Source: Trichoplax sp. H2 | Lineage: Eukaryota > Placozoa > Uniplacotomia > Trichoplacea | Reading direction: 5' to 3' | DNA length: 55,286 nt | NCBI GenBank assembly: GCA_003344405.1 | Contig: NOWV01000307.1 | Location: 1 to 55,286, forward strand | In this document: positions 12,701 to 27,300 of the stretch, piece after piece | Numbering within the stretch: position 1 is the stretch's first letter | Layout of the letters: each line of letters begins with the position of its first letter | Notes under the pieces: model-generated | What the model was told of the DNA's origin: nothing | The model's database searches: none | The model's input: the letters and a program-made list of their open reading frames with translations, nothing else | Position numbers and translations under genes: made by a program

Positions 12701-15700
12701 ATTCTTATGCTACATTATTATAGAATAAACTATCATTACTTTCAGGATAGAAAAGGTACCAAGTGAGTAAACTAACAGTAATTGTTACTGCTATTAGTAA
12801 GGGTTAGATTCTGCATTAGGTTTATAAGAACATACACATAAACAAATGTATGTTTATACTTTTATTACATGAGATGAAATAAAATATCGAATTATGACCT
12901 GTTATTTTCAGTGCGAATTATTAGTATGGTATAGTATTAAGAAAGACATAGAAATTACTCTATTTTCTGTATTAATATAGCCGATGATAAAGTTGACGGT
13001 TGTAATAAAATAAGTAATTTCACTATATAGTGGAGAAAAATGTATGGAAAATCGAGAATTTGATGGTTATTCACCTATGAAACGGCTTATTGAGAAATTA
13101 CCAACGGTAGCTGAAGTAAGTAATATACTTATGACGATGAAATCGATATTAACATACAAGAATAAAACATGCATCTGATTATTATTATTTAGGATGCGCT
13201 AAATAAGAGTGTTAAATTCACTACCAGAGCTAGAGATGATTGGAAACAAGTATAGTTTCTATTTTATATAGATTGAACTAAAATGAACAATTGAACATGA
13301 AAAGTTACCCGCGTGTCGATATACTAAATTATATATTAATTTATTGACTTTGCGATAGGTGGTATTCGATTTCCGCTATCTAGAAGTAGATCCTTTTGAT
13401 ACACAATTTAAGGAAGCAGAAGAAAAGTATCTAGCTGTAGAGGTAAATATCCAAAATTTTGTAGCAGCATTTAATTGGTAATGGCGTGCTACAAGGCGTA
13501 TGCAGGCTTACCAGAGATGAAATGATTATAAACCCGTCATTAGGTGTTTTTATTTAATTTAGTTATACAGTATTTAGTTTAAATAAACGAAGGCTAGCAT
13601 ATAATTTATCTGAGATATTTTATTGATAATAAAACAAAATTTAGACAATGCAGCAATATCAACGTAAGAATCTGATGATGCATCCAGTTGTGACAGCCTA
13701 TCGACATTTTAAGTGGTACGGTATTGGAAGAACAATCATTCAGTCGCTAGATAGTACACTACTGAAAATATTTTTAAGTTTAATCCTATTCTTTGTAGTA
13801 AAATTTTACATTTGCATAACTGTCATTGTCGCTATAGAACTTACTTTAGGTTAATCTTATTTCTATTTCTCGTTATTATCTAGGAACGCCTGCATGAAAC
13901 ATCTATATTATGCCGGATTACTATTTAGGCTTATTTTTCTAGCCGGAATAGTTATTCCGATCAGCATGAACAACCATGGCTATATTATATTTAGAACAAC
14001 GTACGATAAAGGTGTCACGCGATTAAACTTAACTCCAAGTCAATTAAATTATTACGTAAGATTTGTAGAGATACTCGTAATAGTTGATATCAACAATATA
14101 CATAACTTATATCAGAGATTATCAGGAGTTACTGGTTATTTCTTATAAATGACATTGTAAAGTATGGTAGTTCATAAGTGTCTATAAAACACATCAGAGA
14201 AAGTTAACATAAGACAGTATCATGTATTTATAAAATTTCAGATTAGTCCGTCGATGAGCTCTCGAAATTATATTATTTTTGGCGCTGTTTGCATTGCTGT
14301 TATGGCTCATCTGATACAAATTATAATCTGTGTAAGTATTTTAAAATATGCAAATATGTTTTAACATGTAATCTTGCAAACCATGATTTTAACATAGAAT
14401 TTATGTGGAAGGTTAAGCACAAAACAAGAAGGAAATTTATGCGATTGTTAAATTTTGAGCTATATATAAGAAATCAAGATTGAATTATTATATTTATTCT
14501 TAAGATATTATCCTATTTTAGCCTAAGGTATTTTTGAAATCAATAGCTGAAGTTATATGGCAACTATTATTTGAAGGGGCTGCTTTATTCTACTGCCTTC
14601 CGTTTGGTACTACTGTGTATCCGGAAAAATTACAAATAGGAGCATTAACCGTTTTACTAATAATGCTTACATTTCTGAGCAGCTTAAGAAGGTTTGTATA
14701 GTCCACGAAGCTATAGCATTGCGCTATCATGTGTTAAGATACTAGTTCTATCATTCAGATGCAATGCTTTGACATTCGCTGACTGAAATTTATTCCAAAA
14801 AAGTCTTGTTTGATTAATGAAATGCACGCTTTCTTAAAATTCGTACTTTGTAACAAAAGTACTTAAAATCACAAAACCGATCTAGATGTACGTCTACAAT
14901 CTAATATACGGCTTAAGATCAACAATATATTGTCGCGGCAGTATTTACGACTGATAATTTATGATAGTAAGCATTTCTTCATAATTTCTTATTCTTGAAA
15001 TAATTTTATTTTGTAGAGCATATGGTATCGGAATTTATATTTCAATGCTATTTACAACGTTAAGAACAATCTTAAAAGTATCTTTGACCATGGTACTTTT
15101 TCTTCTGGCTTTTTCTGTTGCATTCTACATGTTGTTAACCGATATGGTAATAATCTCAGTTTCAACATGGATAATAATAAAAAAATATACATTGGCATGC
15201 TATGACTATAAATCCGGTAATTTGATGCTTTATATCGCACCCTTTATAGCCTATGTTTTCACAAGTAGAATATGGCGTATTTCGCATTATGACCATGGTT
15301 GCCGGAGATATCAGCTATAGTGAAATATTTGACCATCTATATTCTAATGGAAGACGGCAAGTGTTATGGGTAGTATTTACCGTTCTAACTGGCGTTGTTA
15401 TCTTCATTAATGTGGCGTTTGCTAACCTGCTGGTAAATTCTTCAACGTACCAATCTAAGTATTTAAGTAAATTGTTCCACAATCTATTATATGTAAAGAA
15501 TTCTATAGCCGGAAAGCGTTATACAGTTCACTTCATGAGCGAGACAGCTTAGTTACAAGAGGTTACGCAATTATATATATAATCTAGCCAATGTTAAATA
15601 GATTAAATTTAATCAAAACTTCTAAATTCTTCAAGATATTAGATTCCGATCCGAAGTAGTAGTCATATTATCCAAAAATGATTGATTATAAAATGAAAAG

Positions 15701-17320
15701 TATAAGTACATGACATAGCATAAAGTACGCAAAGTACAAAGAGTGTGGGTTTTATTCGTGTTTAATTAATGCCAATTCTGTAACACAAACGTTGAAAGAC
15801 CTAAGTAACGCAGATTTACTGTGATACAGGATAGAATAGTATAATTATACACCAGTGGAAATTCTCCTTTCAAGATATTTGTAAATATTTACTCCATAGC
15901 ATCATTCATGATTAGTTTACTTGCATTCGGAGTGAAGTTCTTGGTATTGCGTAAACAAATAACAGGTTGATACTGTACGTAAAGACTAACTGAAGCAATA
16001 GCTATCTTCCTTCGTAGTACAAATTAATTATTATCAGTATTTTGCAAATCAAGCTAGTGTATTTGTTCTTTATCGTACAATTTCTAACTTTAAGTAAATA
16101 AATGATGTGGTGAATCTATCGGCAGCCTTGCTGTTGGTGTGGACACAAATACATTTTACTGTTATTGTAATTAATAAGTTTATACGTTATGATGCAAGAT
16201 ATGTAATTATATATGCGGTATTTATTTATTTATGCAAAACTGATATGGTACGCCATATTGACAGTTGAGCTCGAATGTTTTCTTTATAATTCGGAATCTA
16301 ATGTTATCAAGATATACGAAATTCGCGATTATAATTTCATGGAATGAATACAATAGCTTATGCCGGGGGCTGTTAATGCTGCAGACAGCATAACCATTTT
16401 ACTCAAGTATTTACTGTTATGAAATCTAAATTTAAATCAATGTAAATTTCTTAAAGTTGAGAGGCTTTGCATTGCAAATATAAATTTGTATAAAAATGAT
16501 GCAATTAATAATGTTGCTCAAAGCTGTGATCACAGTAGATATGGTGGTGTTTTGTCTTGGACTTATAATAGATTAGATTAATAGATTAAATTTCATTATA
16601 TTTAGGTAGGTCTAGCAGTCGGAGATATTGCTAAAATTAGAAAAAGTGCAGATTTGGCGCTTACTAAACTTGATCTTGAAGTCATAATCGATTTACAAAG
16701 TTATCGCTTCCCAGCATGGATACAAAGGCGATTATACAAGCCGTCTCTTGCTATCCAGATTGATAAGAATTCAGGATACTTAAAAAGGGTATCCTTCTGT
16801 AACCAAATAAACTGTGTATTAATTTAATCCATTTACAATTTATATTCACTTTTTATACAGAAAAATTTAGTAAGTTTTTAAGCGTTTACATTTGTGTTAT
16901 TTTCGAATGCATTGATTGCAATAGAGGGAATGGTCCCAACTTACGACCAAGTTAAAGCTCCATCTTCCTAGTGATAAACACGTCGATCGCGAGACTAATT
17001 CAAGTTCTATACAGCATCAAGTTACTAGACAGCAATTAGAGTAAGTTTTAGCATTTAATTTTATGAAACATGCTATTACAATTTACAGTTTTTCTACTAT
17101 AATTAAGACCAACGTTGACTGAATGCTATAACGAATAATTTGTTATATGCAAAAAGCATAAAATTCTCTTATTTGAATAGCATTGCAAATTATTTTGACT
17201 TTTAGTTTGCAAGATTTACAACACCAAGTTCAAGAGATCAAGTCCGATATATCCAATAAATTTGCCTTATTGGACACTAAAATAAATAAACTGCTCGCTG
17301 CTCATGAAATACAGGAATAA
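6741..17320 (+). CDS. TRPA-type ankyrin-repeat cation channel, complete (25 coding exons, 1,146 aa)
   Basis: Tetrameric plasma-membrane cation channel of the TRPA family (chemical or thermal sensing). Exons: 6741-7070, 8652-8814, 8978-9156, 9668-9793, 9927-10035, 10234-10325, 10837-11010, 11135-11329, 11400-11483, 11786-12030, 12282-12393, 12509-12678, 13031-13115, 13193-13249, 13359-13442, 13645-13712, 13884-14055, 14242-14331, 14522-14691, 15017-15146, 15250-15432, 16606-16788, 16861-16869, 16925-17040, 17216 region (17206)-17320. Phases close without a stop. Residues 1-110 are a charged N-terminus; about 111-660 are ankyrin repeats (TPLHLA-type motifs in most exons); about 660-760 are the pre-S1 linker (NLMMHPV); then S1-S6, with pore motif GDISY near residues 964-968, a post-S6 helix and a C-terminal coiled coil. 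Human TRPA1 is 1,119 aa, so the length fits. The exon 16 donor (13712, GTGGTA) is the least certain boundary. Chosen start: ATG at 6741 with A at -3 and G at +4. Confidence 0.88.
7803..8475 (+). repeat. Dispersed repeat copy in intron 1 of the complete TRPA gene
   Basis: About 670 bp of intron 1 (7071-8651) is an inverted match to about 720-1180 in the upstream TRPA intron. Landmarks such as the block at 7850-7930 and the block at 8205-8410 align in order with indels. It therefore lies in the sense orientation of its host gene, while the copy at 181-1490 is antisense to its host. The rest of intron 1 is featureless AT-rich sequence. Confidence 0.7.
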
Positions 17321-20300
17321 TTAACATTGGTAGCCCTTTAACGTGTATAGAAATTGTATTAAGGGCACATTACAATTTGAACTAATTAACCATCCAAGCA
17401 TGAATAGTGATACCTTAGATATATGTAAATCGTTATGTTTACATTCATATTCTTATTATTTATGCTTTGTAGATTTTTCTTTAACAATATCAACTGTTCT
17501 GGAAGCTATTGTAATTAATATTTTTCTCATTAGTGAATCTAATCACCAATACTGATGCCAGGATAACAAAAAGTGTCTACTCGTATTTAATCATATATTT
17601 TCTCTAACGCTTTAATTCAAATTTACCATATTATTAAAGCTATAAATTTTAGGATATCTTGTGTATAGAACAAACGTTCCTTGCCTTTATTAATTAAATA
17701 AGATTTGTATTCTATCGCTTAAGTCTCAAGCAATAAAATGCGTTCGGAATACTTGAAGTTCGAGAAGAAACTACGAGGCTCTTCGTGCAGTAAGCATTAG
17801 CTTTTGCTTTCTGCTATTAGCTAAGGAAATAGATTTGGAAAGGGCTATTTGATTGTAATCTTTAAGGTGAAATATGCTTCAATGGTTTTAATGTTAGTTG
17901 GTGCGTTTTGTAAAGTAATCGAGTCAGGATTCACCTTTAAAGTTACCGTAAGATCGTAAAATTTTCCTCTAAAGCTTTTAATCATATCGAAGACTACCCA
18001 AATAGCTAATGTTCTCGGAGTACATAGTCCTAATTCAACACACTTAGAAAATATTTCAGGAATGCAGAATAAACTTACAATGTTTGATATTTTCATCAAA
18101 TAATTAGTATTACAGCTAGTTAGGGAAGGGCTTGTAAGTCCTAATATACTGTACTTTAAGCCTATGATAAGCTAAATCATTATCTTTTTGATTAAATATG
18201 ATGGTCTAAATACGATTTTTTACGTCAAAAATCTACCTACGACTATCGCTCAATGATACATAAGATCTTTACAATGACAGCTAGAATCTTAACATTCCTA
18301 GCACAATATGACGATACTGCTCTAGTTTTTCAGTTATAGAGGATAGTTAGTAGACGTAAGGGTAATAATCTTCCTATGAATTACTAATTCATTGTAAGAG
18401 GCAGCAGTCCTGAAAACTTATCCTGTTATACACATAGTAGTTCTTAAGCTTCTATAAAATTTCTAGCGTTCAAGGCCTAGTGAATGATATACCGATGAAT
18501 ATACTCCTATTAATTAGTAACGAGCAGTCATTTCGGAAATAACACTTTACTTTCTAGATTTTCTAATACTTAAAGTTCTAAATATACTAAATCGTATATG
18601 AAAATCTGTGAATGAAATAATACTTTATTAAAAGCATGATGTAATGAATGTTATGTAGATATAATATAAGTATTTAGAATTTAAATAGCTTGATGGTACG
18701 AACTTTCATACAAGATACCTATATTAGATATATTGCAATTCATTTACATATATTTCTCTTAGTTAATGTTAATTAGATTTAAATGCTAATATTCGAGAAT
18801 TATACGGAAATCATTGGTAATTTTTATTAAAATTTTGATATCATGCAATGTTTCACAGGTAAAATATATTTGTTAGTCTTGGCCAATGTTTATTTATATT
18901 TCATATATATTCCAAAGATCGATATAAAGTGCTTTGGGAGACTCGCGTATTCCTAAAAGGTTATCGCATGCTGACAATTTATCAAACGTTGGATAAATCA
19001 GTACATTATACCATCACTGGCAATGCTATCGCCTTATTTTTTTTATATAAATCCATTTTAATTCGATTTAATTAAATTGATATTTTTATCTAGAAGTTTA
19101 ATTAGATTAAATCCCGATATGATTCCTTAATTACTAACAAGCCATGTTCGTATTTAATATTAGTACAAATTGACGACCAAAGGATCATCAAGAAAATTCA
19201 TATCTGAAAGTGAATACGAGTATATACGCGAAGACATAGCATGAATTTAGAGCTTAGGTGATAACTTGATGGGGAATTAGATTAGTATGGGGACTTATGA
19301 CCGAAAATATAAAATTTATAAGAAGCAGAGAAATTTTTTCCTTTCTTATAATCCTGGTCAAATGTGTTGCACGATTCAGTAGTGTTGTAAATATTCGGCC
19401 TTCTAGCTTTGAGATTCCAGTTTTTGGGATTAAATAATCAATATACATCATGGCATCAGTATAAAATTAATACCATCAGGAAATGATATTATATACTGAG
19501 TATCTTTCCTGTAATTATTTTAGATTACTAGGAATAACTCATAATATGTGAATGGCTATCGGTATGGATACATGGGTAATTAAATTATGTCATCTCATCA
19601 AAATTAAACTAACACCAACCCAATTAATACTATATCAGTAATCTTAAATTTCAGTGCATGTCTTGGCCTGCCCTTGGCTAAATTAAATAAATATTTTAGG
19701 TTAAACAAGAGGAAAGAATTTGTGTTGACTTGTTGTGTCATCGACCAGTACCCCAATCTTATAATAATCTAATTATGCATAATTTAAGTCTTCACTAAAA
19801 ATAAAATCTAATTTAGATTAAGATAAATGCCTTTACGTAATGATTACACAGCTTTATTTTAGCCTATATTTTTTCTGAAATCCCGTTTAGGCGGTTGCGT
19901 TGCCATAAGATAACATGCTAGCAATAATTCGAATGATTGCCAAGCTACTTTAAAGGGTTAAGCGGCTTCTATTAAATTACTAGTCTAATCAATATAAATA
20001 AGTGTTGAAATTACTCATGTGTCTTTACTTGACTATGGACGGAGATATTCGATTTTAGAGTTTTATATCTCAGCCGAATATTTTAAAGATGCAATTTAGC
20101 TGATTACGAAAATCACCTGTCAAGGTTAAATCTTGACCTAGTTGTTGGAGTAGCTTCCGGAACCTCTTTACTTGGATGATTATAATATAGAACTCCAGTA
20201 GATAATTAATTAATAGAATTTAGATATGAACATCATGATGGCTATGAGTTCACTAATGTTTATTTTGGATGCCCTTGGCTTTAAACTAGTTAAAAGCCTG

Positions 20301-20805
20301 TTATTGACAGTAATACTGTAGTTACATGGGGAAGTAGTTAGGAAATATTTGATGACTATAGTAGATTAAAGACCAACTGCTGTTTTTTACTGTCGTCAGC
20401 GGATGCATGCTGTTCTGATCAGAAGGTATATAAGCAAAGAAACAGCCTAATCCAGCTAAATCTGAATCTTAGTTCATCGGATTGCATAACAAGCTACTTT
20501 ACGTGCTCCAAACTTATTTCATTCCTGTTAGAGATAGCTTACTCAGGTAGCATTATTTTAAATAGGCCTAAGCGCGTGTCTAAAAATTAAAAAAAAACTA
20601 AACTTTGAGATTAAAACCATAGAACATTTTATTATACGATTAGATAGCAATTTTTCAGCTGATTAACCAAAAATTTACTTTGCTATTTATCTACAGTATA
20701 CCTCTAACATTGCATCCTTGGCTTTTACAGATCATATGTTTGTGATCTAAAAAATTACTTGAATTAAGAATAAAAATTTTAAATTTATTTCGAACCGAAA
20801 AGAAA
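17321..20805. other. Intergenic region, no supported gene
   Basis: It begins with the TRPA 3' UTR; a possible poly(A) signal AATAAA is at 17732-17737. A minus-strand open frame at 17845-18099 (84 codons) has somewhat protein-like composition, but no recognisable motif or supporting neighbour, so I do not call it. A TATA-like TATATAAG at 20427-20434 lies about 370 bases upstream of the orphan gene and could belong to its promoter. Nothing else is visible. Confidence 0.45.
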
Positions 20806-22089
20806 ATGGTTGCGGATCTTATGTCAGAGAGAGAGGCAATGATGAAGTTACGAGAAAGACTCTTGATTATTGCTAGCCAAGAAAGGTTCGAGCCATGTAG
20901 AGAAATCAAATTTACTGATTTAAGTTAGTTTATAAGAGCAGTAATAGTTAAATGATTATTGTATTCAGATCTTTATTTCCTGCCTACGAACCAGAATAAT
21001 CATTTTAAATACTTATTTTGCATAACCAGTAGCTCGTTCATCCTGCGAAAGAAATCTCAAAGAATGCTCAAATTACAGCTAAAGAAGATGCAGCAGAATT
21101 ATACAAAACGATATTATGGTAAGGAATCGGAGAGCGACGATGACGACACTACTACAAATGACTATAGCAGGGAGCATTATTATGTAACAAGGCGACTGAA
21201 GAGAAGAAATCGTAATGGTCGATATGGTCAACGATCAGCTTCTATTTCATCAAATGGCCTACTCGATAATTGTAATACTGAAAATCTTCCGCCGTATAAA
21301 TTAAGTCATAATCGCTTACCGAAAAAAACCTTAATGAAATGGAAAGATTCCAATATAAATTTCACTACAGATTGTGCATCAAATTTTAGTGATGATGGAA
21401 GTGATAGCTCTTGCCAATACTCAAAATTCATAGATAGTACAACTTCAGGAAAGAAGCTTTTGCAATCACGCGTGATTGTAGATGCTGGATCAGAAATAGA
21501 ATCAGAACTAGAACTAATTCAAGATTCATCATCCGTAACGGCAACTGAGAATGGAATGAACTTTTCTTCTTACGCTTGTGGTGTGAATAGACATACAGAT
21601 CAAGAAGTTAGCAAATGTAATGAATTTGAAGAAATGGCAAATGAAGCGGCAAATAATCAGCAAGGAAGGGCTCAAATGTCGATTGCAAAGCTTAATAATT
21701 TGTCTAGACATTCTACAATTACATCGAATACAACTAATAATAATATTGCAAAAACTACGTCTATTACAGTCGATACGGAATCACACCAAGAAGATATAAA
21801 TCAAGTGAAAGCGAAGCATGGTCAACTTAAGCGTTTAAGAAAGATATTCAAAAAATCGGTACCATTAAGACTACTTTCCCTTTTCCGATCGACTCTTTTC
21901 TCTGTTGATAACGAAGCTAGCAATAAGGACAATTCTAGAAGCGATGGGTTTTCTTCAGGCACTGATAGTCTGGATTTTCATTTATTTTCTTGTATGGGAA
22001 AATCTGAACAAGAAATACATAATTCAAACGAATGTTTAAATACGTGTTTATATCATAACCAGCTATCTCCGGTTTTGACACCCATTTAG
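20806..22089 (+). CDS. Orphan low-complexity protein, probably two exons (about 412 aa)
   Basis: I do not recognise this protein. The second exon (20969-22089) has a long open frame without stops, rare at this AT content. The frame can be joined in phase to a short upstream exon (20806-20923) across a very small 45-bp GT-AG intron, giving a start ATG with good context (A at -3, G at +4). The N-terminus is helical and charged (SEREAMMKLRERLL). It is followed by a basic segment, an acidic patch (ESESDDDD), a strongly basic stretch (RRLKRRNRNGRYGQR) that could be a nuclear localisation signal, long Ser/Thr/Asn-rich disordered regions, and a second basic helix near the C-terminus (LKRLRKIFKKSVPLRLL). 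No transmembrane segment or enzyme motif is seen. It could be a nuclear regulatory or scaffold protein; function is unknown. The intron length and true start are uncertain. Confidence 0.6.
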
Positions 22090-24369
22090 ATCACTATGCA
22101 ACGTAAATAAATTCTTTCAATTAACTTAGTGTATCTTAAAAATAAGACAAATTAAGGATAAATTATGGGCTAATTATACAAAGGTATAAGCGATAATATA
22201 ATTAGCAGTTCGCAAAACGTTCTCAGGTGATGCTTGATAAATTCGATTTAAGCACATCTTAGTTCTGATATATATTATTTGCGATTACCGTATTTCTGTT
22301 CTATAGCCTTTCTATTTAGTGAAAAAGTTTAGGTAATTAAAAGTGAGAATTTCAAAAATTTTTCTGTAGCAACAGTCAACATTTTGAAAATGATGTCTGT
22401 AGGATCAGTCCGGACTATATATCATTACGTATTATATATTAGTAATAGCCTGTATAGTCTGTAACACTGAGTCAGAATTATAAATTAAATTATATGTTCA
22501 TTAAATAGATAGTTACGTCTCTTACTTATTATTCTTGAGGTCAAAACCTGTTCTATTTAATGAATAATAGCTGTAATCTAATTTAGAATCGCTGAAATTT
22601 AAACACTCCATTCCTATTTCTGTTGTTCTTCTTTCACGTGATGAAAGCGAAAAATAATTTTTATGTAAAAGAGCTAATATGTATTATAATTACTAATTGT
22701 GAATTTAGAATACTGAATTACTCAATCTGTCATCCTGTTTAAGATATTTTCAGAGCTTCGTTAATGTATGTATACTCTTCGAACCTCCTGCTCGATTACT
22801 TGTATATATATACAAACTTTTTAAATATTTTTCCAAATGGAATATGGAAGTATCATGACTATAATAAAAATAAAAAATCGTTAATAATATAATAATTAGA
22901 GTCCATATATTTTTATTACGTATATAATGGAATAGTTGATATCTTAGATTGAAGATATATTTTCCTTCAGTATTATGCAATGCCTCCCACTTATACTGTC
23001 TTCAGACCTCGTAGTTTTGCAATTAATCCTGAGTGGCAATTGCAAACAGTTTGTAGGTTACAGTAGTAATTCTTGATGGATTAGACTAAGAACTACAGTA
23101 CTACTTTACCCATAAATTTCTATTTCGATAAGCCGTCATTTGAGATATGTCACGACATCTTTTATATGCAATGCAGTGAAGTATCGTAATTATGCTCAAC
23201 TAACTCAGCTTGATGCAATTCTATATTGCCATCGGCTGCGTTAATAAATTTTAATTAGATTTATATCAATTATTCTTACGGCGCAGCTGTATAGGTATGC
23301 CACATTTAAGATCATCAAGGAGAAATTGTTTAGGTACTAAACTCAATTATTAGAAACGATCAATCGGTTTATAGAAGTATGCCTACGGTACTTCTTAAGG
23401 TCATCAAATTATACATATTTAACCGAATGGTATTCAACAGTAAATACCTTCCAGTTCAATAGCTCGGATGGTTCAGAATGTCATTCTATTAAGATTGAAT
23501 TTAAACAAAGGAAAGTTTGATTTCGAGGTTCCATCGTGACTAAAGCACTACCACTCAGCAGAGAGTGTAATATAGTTTAAATTTTATTACATCTGTAAAT
23601 TGTGGTATCCATTTGTTATAACTACTATTCCAACGCAACGACTCAACAATACAATAATACTGGTCATTTTATAATCATGTCAATCGTCTTACCAATTAAA
23701 CGAAGCAAAATAAATTAGCTAGCTAAATTTCTGGGTGTTTTAAAACCTTAAACAAACGTAGTAGATCGTCACTGCTAATAGTATACTACTGCAAGTCTCA
23801 CGAAACCTATCAATTGCTACGTAGAGAAATAAAATTATATTGCTAAGTATACCGAACAGTTGTGAGAGACTCAGAAAACGCTGATGTGGATAAAGTGTTA
23901 GGATCGCAAGAATTTGAGTTAATTTTTCTGAACAAATCCATCGAAAATATTCAATCATCCTCAGTCAAAGTTTAAGTTTACTCCTGGAAAAGGATTTTAT
24001 TTATTCACTAATACAGTATACGTTTTGTAGGACACAAGTTATCCATAGGAAGACATTTAAAATTATAAAAAATTAACCTACAGCCAAACTATCGGCCAAG
24101 GTTAAAGTTAGACTTCAAAGTTTGTGTAATACGCGTATAGTATACAATACAATACAGGAAGATATGTGTATGAGCCAAGATGTCGATTGCTGAATCGAAC
24201 AGAGACAAAGTCAACATTTCGAACAAAATATGATGTTAGCGATACGATAAAATGCACACCTATAATAATATTTAAAAAGTCAATCCTGCCAAGTCGATTT
24301 GAAGTATTGAAAGATAAAGAATTAACACGTTATAGCTGTTACCGGCTGCAAATAAATCACGTATTCAGT
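22090..24369. other. Intergenic region between convergent orphan gene and STT3B gene
   Basis: The two flanking genes converge here, so it should contain both 3' UTRs. On either strand I see only short, compositionally biased open frames (for example 22750-22980 and 23740-23958 on the minus strand) with no domain signal. A T-rich ATTTTATTTATT block near 23993-24005 would read AATAAA-like on the minus strand and might serve STT3B, but it is distant. Confidence 0.4.
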
Positions 24370-27300
24370 TTACAGGTTCTTCTTTTTCCCTTTCGATTTA
24401 CTCTTTCTAAGTTTCTTGCCCTTTACTATTTTTAGTTTCTTTTTTATTTGACCACGTTTTCTTTTGCTAGACTGTGTAACCGAATATTCAGTTTAATGGT
24501 AAGAAGAATAATTTATATCAATTTCATTAAAGAATTTATCATGTAGTATTAAATACCTTTTTACTATAATATTTAGTTTTCTTTTTGATGCCACTTTCAT
24601 GTCGCTTAATTTGTAAACTTTTTACACGATTGTTTGGCTCTCGGACTCTACGAAATTAATGTGATTGATATATGTTGTAATACATATTAATTCGGTTACA
24701 CTATGTCATGAGACGATACTGTGTACGTAGTAAACTATTACAATCCATGTATTCTAGTTAATTATAGGTTCTCACTTGTAAATACGAACGAGCCAGTGTT
24801 CTGTAGTATAAGCTTCTTCAAGGACGTCCAGTGTAAAATCTTTATTTCCAATCTCAGCATTTCGGGTTCTATCATAGCCACTTGGGGTTCTAAAATCCAT
24901 CTAAGTTGAACAAAGACATAGTTTTAATTATTACGTTGCTTATAATCAATGATTATTCAACTACTAGAGTCACTACCACATTAATATCTTATCTAAGTTG
25001 TCAAGCTACCTGCATTAATCCAAACTTCCAATACGACATCTTGTACATTAAACAATTTAATAGTGTTGGTGAACCTAAACGATCAACTCTAAATTCTCCA
25101 TTTGGTGTAAAATATTCCGATTCCTAAATTGAAATAAGCAAAACTTGAGTAAAATTTTTCATAGCGATACTTATGCGCAAATGAATTTACATAAATGCTA
25201 CATTGCAATATGTCAGAATATCAAAGGGTTATAAATCTTACCTTAATTTCTTTCGGATGTTCACCTTCCGCTATTCTTACCATCCACAAAAATTTGTTAA
25301 TATCATCACCACTATAGCCGATCGCCCCACCAAATATAATTAATACATAATCGACATCAAGTTCCCTCATAATTTTGTAAGCAGCGGTTTCATTTGATGA
25401 CATTGCTTTGCCAACCTATAACATAGATAAAAGTGGCTTCAATTAATTTAACCAATAAATCAACACAACTAGTAATAAGCCAAGTTGTAGGGTTATACCA
25501 GTGCAATATGGCTGTTATTCCATGTATTATTATCTACAAGAGTTGTTCTATTTGCCATGCCAGCAATTTGATAACCATAATCCCACCAGGACATAATTCT
25601 GTAACATTTTAGGTAATTCATTAAATTTTAGGTGTGAACAGTAGGAGAATAATTCACAATCTGGTTAGATTACCTTGCATTTTCGTGCGTGTTTTGGCGT
25701 AGCCAATAATATGCTTCTCTAAAATCGTCAAGAACCGTTCTACTCCTGATATCACGAGTATCACATAGTAACAATAAGTGACTTTATTTTCCAAACAGTA
25801 ATTTATTGCTATGAATATATAACTTAATGCTAACCCATCAGGATTACTTGATGCTAAAACTACAGATGGACTAGAATATGCAGAGCCAGTCACCCAAGTG
25901 CTATGGACTGCAAACATCATTAATAGCATAGCAAGCACCATGACGACCATACTTTTAGTATTAGCTCCTACATCACCAATGTAAAATTTAGATCGAGTCT
26001 TTGATTTCGTTTCCTAATCAGAATAAATTCTCTGTCACTATTTCATCGTAGGAAAAATGATGTATAGAAATATCATCGTGATAACTACCTCCTTTTGCTT
26101 AGCTTTATCCCTTTTCCTAGGGGACACAATCTCTTTCTTTTCTTTCTCTGATTCGTCACCTTCTTCTTCATCTTCATCGTAATACAAATATTTATCGAAT
26201 GTTGTCGAAAACGCAATGGATGATAGTATGATAACAACGGGAGTCAAGGTAAGCATAAGTCGAACCATCACGCCAGCAAAATAGACAGCTGATACAGCGT
26301 ATAAAACGACTGCAAGAAAGACGTGAATATAATATTGAAATCAAAAACTTGCAATATTAGGTAGTAAGTAGTAGCAAACTTAAATTAAAATGTATAAACA
26401 ACTTACTAAAGGCCCTTTCATCATTAATGTTATTGATTAATAGCCAAACACCATAGGGAAACATGCATATGTTGATGTGAAGATCGAAGAAAAAGGAAAC
26501 CCATGTCGTTGGTTGATGCTCTGATACAGACGCAATGATTGGAATGTGTACTTTGGCGTAACTAGTTTTTATTAATAAATGAGTTAAACATAATGTATGC
26601 ATATGCATATTATTCAAATTGAGTCTACTGTATGATAATTTGTCTTATTTCTCTCACCCGGTATCCCAAAGTGAATAAAATCGACCGCTCCAAGGGGCAA
26701 TATAACCTAAAAGATGTTTACAACAAGCACGTACGTAATTCTAGCAATCAGCAATGTCAAGTATATACTGTATATACTGTAAGATAAACTACGTCTAGTA
26801 CCTGCATATGTGAGTGTAACAACAACGAAAAATACAAATCCAGCAGCTCCAACCGTAGCGAACAAGATGAGTCTACCAAGGTTAACAGCAGTCGAATTGG
26901 ATTTGATAAATAAAAGAGCAGAGTAGGCTTGCAGTAAAGCGAAAACACCTGAAATAGGTTATAGAAATATTTAAATAACTCAAGCATCAGATCTGTGTAA
27001 TGATAACAAACGCATATCAAATTAAGTTAAAATAATACAGGCACTATAACAATTCAATAACCTGCAGCGGCCATGTGCTCGCTCGTTCGCACAGGTTGAA
27101 ATCCAACAAATGGAATTTGCATTGACATGATCAATCCCAATATGAAAAAGCTCGTATAAGCTTTATTGAGAAAGAATGTAAGAAATTGTAAGAATTAGTT
27201 ATAAATAAAAAGAATGAACCGTTTCCACTTCAACCTACAAGAGTAGTATAATGCGAATTACTGATTGAACTTGTACGAATACTGCAGATTTTTATAGCGA

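Noticed and set aside
13648-13854. Hydrophobic extension of TRPA exon 16 (to about 13850) as an extra membrane segment
   Set aside because: Would leave an intron of about 30 bases and the wrong phase for the next exon; ending the exon at 13712 keeps frame and gives a normal S1.
17845-18099. 84-codon minus-strand open frame in the TRPA-orphan gap
   Set aside because: Composition is mildly protein-like but no motif, neighbour exon or start context supports it.
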